Origin: Myxococcales bacterium
Lineage (GTDB): Bacteria; Myxococcota_A; UBA9042; PHBI01; JAAZYN01
Direction: 5' to 3'
DNA length: 5,475 nt
Assembly (NCBI GenBank): GCA_014239625.1
Contig: JAAZYN010000308.1
Span: 1 to 5,475, forward strand
The translations under genes were made by a program, and so were the position numbers. The notes under the pieces are model-generated. The model saw only the letters and a list, made by a program, of their open reading frames with translations. It was not told the origin of the DNA and did no database searches. Shown in pieces: positions 1-2,597 of this stretch. Position 1 is the first letter of the stretch. Each line of letters opens with the position of its first letter.

Positions 1-2
1 GC

Positions 3-1037
3 GCGCCACCGGTTCTGGAAGGAGCTGCCAGCACCGTAACGTTCACCTCCAGCCCTGATGGCCCACCCCCCTGGCAGGACACCGGCGGCGACCAGCGCGT
101 CGAGCTCGACGACCTCGCCTTGCCCGGAGCTCAGGTACCCGAGGCCCGGCCCAGTGTGGGTGAGGCCGCGCTGACGGATCTCCTGCCACCGCCCCGCCCT
201 GCCGAGGTGGCACCGTCGTTGAAGCACGACCCCGTCCCACGAGAGGACCCGGCGCTTGCGCCCCCGGACGCGCCCCCACGACCTGGCACAGAGCCCGCCT
301 CACCTCGACGCCATCGCTTGCCCTCCGGCATCGACGCGGGCAGCGATTGGGAGAGCGCCGGATTTGTCGTCCCCCCGGAGGCCGGGCCACGCAGCCACGC
401 CATAGGCGAGCCGGACGCGACGCCCGCCAGCCAGCCGGCGGCGGGAGCCCGTGACCTTCAGGCGCGCTTGGGAGATCGGGCGCAACGAGCCAGCAAATGG
501 CGCATCAAGAGGGTGGGCGCGCCCGCCAACCCGTTGCCCCGGAGGAGTTCGAACCCGAGCCCGAGGGACAATACGTCACCCGACAGCCCGAGCCCGAGGG
601 ACAATACGTCACCCGGCAGCCCGAGCGGCCGACGCGATGTCCCGTTCAACAGCGCCCGACGGAGACCCCCGGAGACCAGGACCAACCCAGCCGTAGACGG
701 CCCGGTGTTCGAGACGGACGCGGTGCGTGCGACCTTCTCCATCGAAGGCACCACCAGCCACTGCGTGTGGCGGTTCGTAGGCCATACCCGAGCCGGGTTC
801 GTCGCTGACGGTCTAACCAACGCGCCATTGCTCGGGCAGGTGTGCGACGCGTTGCTGCCGTCAGAGCCGGTGGTCGACGGTGGCATCATGCTGCGCGCCC
901 CCATTCGGCACGTAGAGCGGCACGAGGGCGGCGAGTACACCATCCACCTGCACCTGCGGGACGCCGCAGCGCTGGTGCCTCGCGAATACAGACGAATCGT
1001 GCAGTTCTGGTCCATGAAACAACGGCGTAAACAATGA
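3..1037 (+). CDS. Proline-rich protein with beta-rich, possibly PilZ-like C-terminal domain (5' partial)
   Basis: The frame is open from base 3 without a stop, so 344 residues are visible and the true start probably lies upstream. A TTG at 120 could serve as a start but has no clear Shine-Dalgarno sequence. About the first 230 visible residues are rich in Pro, Arg, Ser and Ala, look disordered, and contain two 11-residue repeats. The last 105 or so (from about base 715) alternate hydrophobic and polar residues like a beta-barrel: a strand with CVWRFVG, then LLP, GGIMLRAPIRHVER, YTIHLHL and REYRRIVQFW. That order (LP turn, strand, Arg-rich strand, final R-rich helix) recalls the distal half of a PilZ domain, but no clear RxxxR or DxSxxG c-di-GMP motif is visible, so the PilZ idea is weak. 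The stop overlaps the next start (ATGA), implying co-translation with the YkgJ-type gene. The function is not recognised. Confidence 0.7.
   Translation, partial: APPVLEGAASTVTFTSSPDGPPPWQDTGGDQRVELDDLALPGAQVPEARPSVGEAALTDLLPPPRPAEVAPSLKHDPVPREDPALAPPDAPPRPGTEPASPRRHRLPSGIDAGSDWESAGFVVPPEAGPRSHAIGEPDATPASQPAAGARDLQARLGDRAQRASKWRIKRVGAPANPLPRRSSNPSPRDNTSPDSPSPRDNTSPGSPSGRRDVPFNSARRRPPETRTNPAVDGPVFETDAVRATFSIEGTTSHCVWRFVGHTRAGFVADGLTNAPLLGQVCDALLPSEPVVDGGIMLRAPIRHVERHEGGEYTIHLHLRDAAALVPREYRRIVQFWSMKQRRKQ
554..619 (+). repeat. Two tandem copies of a 33-bp repeat
   Basis: The unit begins CCCGAGCCCGAGGGACAATA and is present at 554-586 and 587-619, differing by one base near the end (CGACAG versus CGGCAG). 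A 6-bp start of a third copy (CCCGAG) follows at 620-625. Because 33 is a multiple of three, the repeat preserves the frame and encodes an 11-residue unit, PSPRDNTSP(D/G)S, inside the disordered part of the surrounding gene. It looks like a recent slippage or unequal-exchange duplication. Confidence 0.9.
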
Positions 1038-1540
1038 GCGACAAACCGCGTTTTCGAATCCTGAGCGAAGAGGTCGTCCACCGCGCAGGCATGCCCGACG
1101 TCGTCAACCCCTACTGGCTCGCGGAAGAACCCGAGCCCCATCCGAACCCCGAAAAGGGCTGCATCCGGCGAGGGATCTGCTGCCGCAGCAGCCAGGGCTG
1201 GTTCGGGCCAGGCGAGGTTGACAAGGCCGCCGCCCACAGCGGGATGGAGCCCGACGACTTCGTCCGCACCTACCTCGTGATCGACGACCACGAGATCGAC
1301 GGCGAGCCCGTGTATGTCTTCGCGCCGGTGAAGCTGGGGCGGGACAACAAGCCCGCCATCCCGCCAGCGAGTCGAGTCGACGCGCTCTACCGCGCCCTTC
1401 GGGGCACGTGCGTCTTCTTCAAGGACAACGGCTGTAGCATTTATCCTGTCCGCCCGATGGAGTGTGAAGCCTACGTGTGCACAAACGAGCCCGAGGACAA
1501 CCTGTCGCACGAGGCCATCGCACGGCTCTGGAGAGCGTAA
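1034..1540 (+). CDS. YkgJ-family cysteine cluster protein
   Basis: This 168-residue protein carries the spaced cysteine pattern of the YkgJ / CxxCxxCC family, a putative zinc or iron-sulfur binding family. The N-terminal cluster is C43 and the pair C49-C50 (GCIRRGICC). The C-terminal cluster is C126, C134, C144 and C149, around the family hallmark GCSIYPVRPMEC (residues 133-144), which matches the usual C.IY..RP..C. The substrate of the family is poorly defined; members are cytoplasmic and no signal peptide or membrane segment is seen here. The ATG overlaps the stop of the preceding gene by four bases (ATGA) and has no obvious Shine-Dalgarno sequence of its own, so translation is probably coupled. 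The family assignment is strong; the biochemical role is unknown. Confidence 0.88.
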   Translation: MSDKPRFRILSEEVVHRAGMPDVVNPYWLAEEPEPHPNPEKGCIRRGICCRSSQGWFGPGEVDKAAAHSGMEPDDFVRTYLVIDDHEIDGEPVYVFAPVKLGRDNKPAIPPASRVDALYRALRGTCVFFKDNGCSIYPVRPMECEAYVCTNEPEDNLSHEAIARLWRA

Positions 1541-1693
1541 GCGCCAGCCGTCGCGGACGGGCTGCTCCGACGGCCGGCTCCCCCGAGCGCCCGGACGACG
1601 TCCGCCCTCGCGGTGAGGCCGCGCCAGCCGTCGAGAGCTCGGGTAAAGGGCGCCCCCCCCCGACCTCACTGCGGGGAGATCCGCCGGGCGGGT
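1541..1693. other. Convergent intergenic gap with a 13-bp direct repeat
   Basis: This 153-bp gap separates the ends of two convergent genes. The 13-mer GCGCCAGCCGTCG occurs at 1541-1553 and again at 1621-1633. A small stem CGGAC/GTCCG with loop GAC lies at 1592-1604, and a run of nine C lies at 1653-1661. No bidirectional T-flanked terminator was seen, and no small ORF with convincing coding signals was recognised. Confidence 0.5.
1545..1564 (+). terminator. Possible hairpin terminator after the YkgJ-type gene
   Basis: Four bases after the TAA stop, CAGCC-GTC pairs with GAC-(G)-GGCTG around a GCG loop, giving an 8-bp GC-rich stem with one bulged G. No T-run follows, so it is not a classical intrinsic terminator. 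Position and base composition make a hairpin-assisted or Rho-dependent end plausible only. Confidence 0.25.
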
Positions 1694-2542
1694 TCAGCCT
1701 GGATCGCGGGCTGCGGACACCAGCGCCGGGCGACCGTTGGCGAAGACATGGATCTCCCCATTGGCCTGCACCAGCTCTCCGCTGGACCGCCACCTCCGCC
1801 AGGCTATCAGGGTGACGATGAAGACCCCGATTAGCGCGTACTGAGCCGCGGTGAGCCCGAGGTAGCGGAGATCTTTTTCCCGCAGAAAATCGAACATGAA
1901 GCGCAGCGGCGCGTAGGTCGCGACAAACATGGTCAGGTGCCACCCGGCCACCTGAGCGTGATCGCGCTTTACCCAAAACCAGATGGCCAGGCCGACCGCC
2001 CAGAGCATCTCGTAGAATCCGAGATTGTGCCTGATCCCCGGCGGGGGCCCGTTGGCGCGCGCGGGATAAGGCATCGCGAGCGCAAAGTCGGTCTCGACGC
2101 CGGGGTGATCAAAGGCGATCGTGCACCCGAGACGGCCAAAGATCCATCCCAGCGTGAACCCGTATACGATGGCGTTGCTGTAGGGAGCGAACGGGATCTT
2201 GCTCTTGCGCAGAAAATAGATCACCCCCAGAGCCCCGCCGATGAAGCCTCCAAGCGACGACATCCCAGCGAAGATGTTGACCACCTGACGCCAGTCCGAA
2301 AGGCGCTCTGGAAAGTAGAACACCAGGCTGACCAGGTGCGACATGATGAACCCCGGGATCACCGCCCACAGCGTGGCATCGACGATGACTCGGCGGTCCA
2401 GGCCGAGCTTCTGGGCTCGGCGCTCGCTCATCAGGACGCCCGTCACCACGGCCAACGCCACCAGCAGGTCGAAGGCGGTCAGCCGGAAGTCGGCGCTGTC
2501 GATGAGCGGGGCGATGTGAGGATAGGGGATCTCGGCGAGCAT
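1694..2542 (-). CDS. lgt: Prolipoprotein diacylglyceryl transferase family protein (variant Lgt)
   Basis: Lgt moves a diacylglyceryl group from phosphatidylglycerol to the lipobox cysteine of prolipoproteins in the inner membrane. The 282 residues fit the usual 260-290 length. Family landmarks in order are the N-terminal IPYPHI (residues 5-10), GMSSLGGFIGG (93-103), FGRLGC (135-140), RHNLGFYE (171-178), RFMFDFLRE (214-222) and LTAAQY (230-235). About seven hydrophobic segments can be seen, at roughly 22-38, 57-77, 94-110, 122-138, 178-192, 203-218 and 233-248. Three E. coli landmarks differ: the WYG near residue 24 is TAFD, the HGG histidine is leucine (SLGG), and GRxGN is GRLGC. The enzyme is therefore a divergent subtype or an altered paralogue. 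The ATG at 2542 was chosen because it places IPYPHI near the N terminus; the open frame extends to 2902, but that extension lies over the neighbouring lipoprotein gene and is not convincing. The gene is head to head with that lipoprotein gene. Confidence 0.88.
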   Translation of the reverse strand: MLAEIPYPHIAPLIDSADFRLTAFDLLVALAVVTGVLMSERRAQKLGLDRRVIVDATLWAVIPGFIMSHLVSLVFYFPERLSDWRQVVNIFAGMSSLGGFIGGALGVIYFLRKSKIPFAPYSNAIVYGFTLGWIFGRLGCTIAFDHPGVETDFALAMPYPARANGPPPGIRHNLGFYEMLWAVGLAIWFWVKRDHAQVAGWHLTMFVATYAPLRFMFDFLREKDLRYLGLTAAQYALIGVFIVTLIAWRRWRSSGELVQANGEIHVFANGRPALVSAARDPG

Positions 2543-2549
2543 TTTCGGC

Positions 2550-2578
2550 AGTCTAGGTGCTAAGCTCCCGCCCACCAA
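2550..2578 (-). promoter_or_regulatory. Candidate sigma-70-type promoter for the lgt-like gene
   Basis: Read on the - strand, TTGGTG (2578-2573) and TAGACT (2555-2550) are separated by exactly 17 bases, resembling -35 and -10 hexamers (4 of 6 matches each). The -10 ends only 7 bases before the ATG at 2542, so the transcript would start at or next to the start codon. This agrees with the lack of a Shine-Dalgarno sequence close to that ATG: the nearest, GGGAG, is 22 bases away. It is based on consensus matching alone. Confidence 0.3.
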
Positions 2579-2588
2579 GGAACCTTGA

Positions 2589-2594
2589 AGAGGA
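2589..2594 (+). promoter_or_regulatory. Ribosome binding site of the repeat lipoprotein gene
   Basis: AGAGGA within AAGAGGAAAG sits three bases before the ATG at 2598. The spacing is short, but the match is purine-rich and decides for this ATG over the in-frame ATG at 2610, which also would lose the first positive residue of the signal peptide. Confidence 0.6.
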
Positions 2595-2597
2595 AAG

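Noticed and set aside
1653..1661. Run of nine C as a programmed frameshift or phase-variation site
   Set aside because: It lies in the convergent gap outside any supported gene, and no promoter elements surround it, so a phase-variable role has no support here.
458..1669. A 403-codon open frame on the - strand opposite the two left-hand genes
   Set aside because: No recognisable domain. It lies antisense to the YkgJ-type gene, whose cysteine pattern is clear, and GC-rich DNA often gives long antisense frames.
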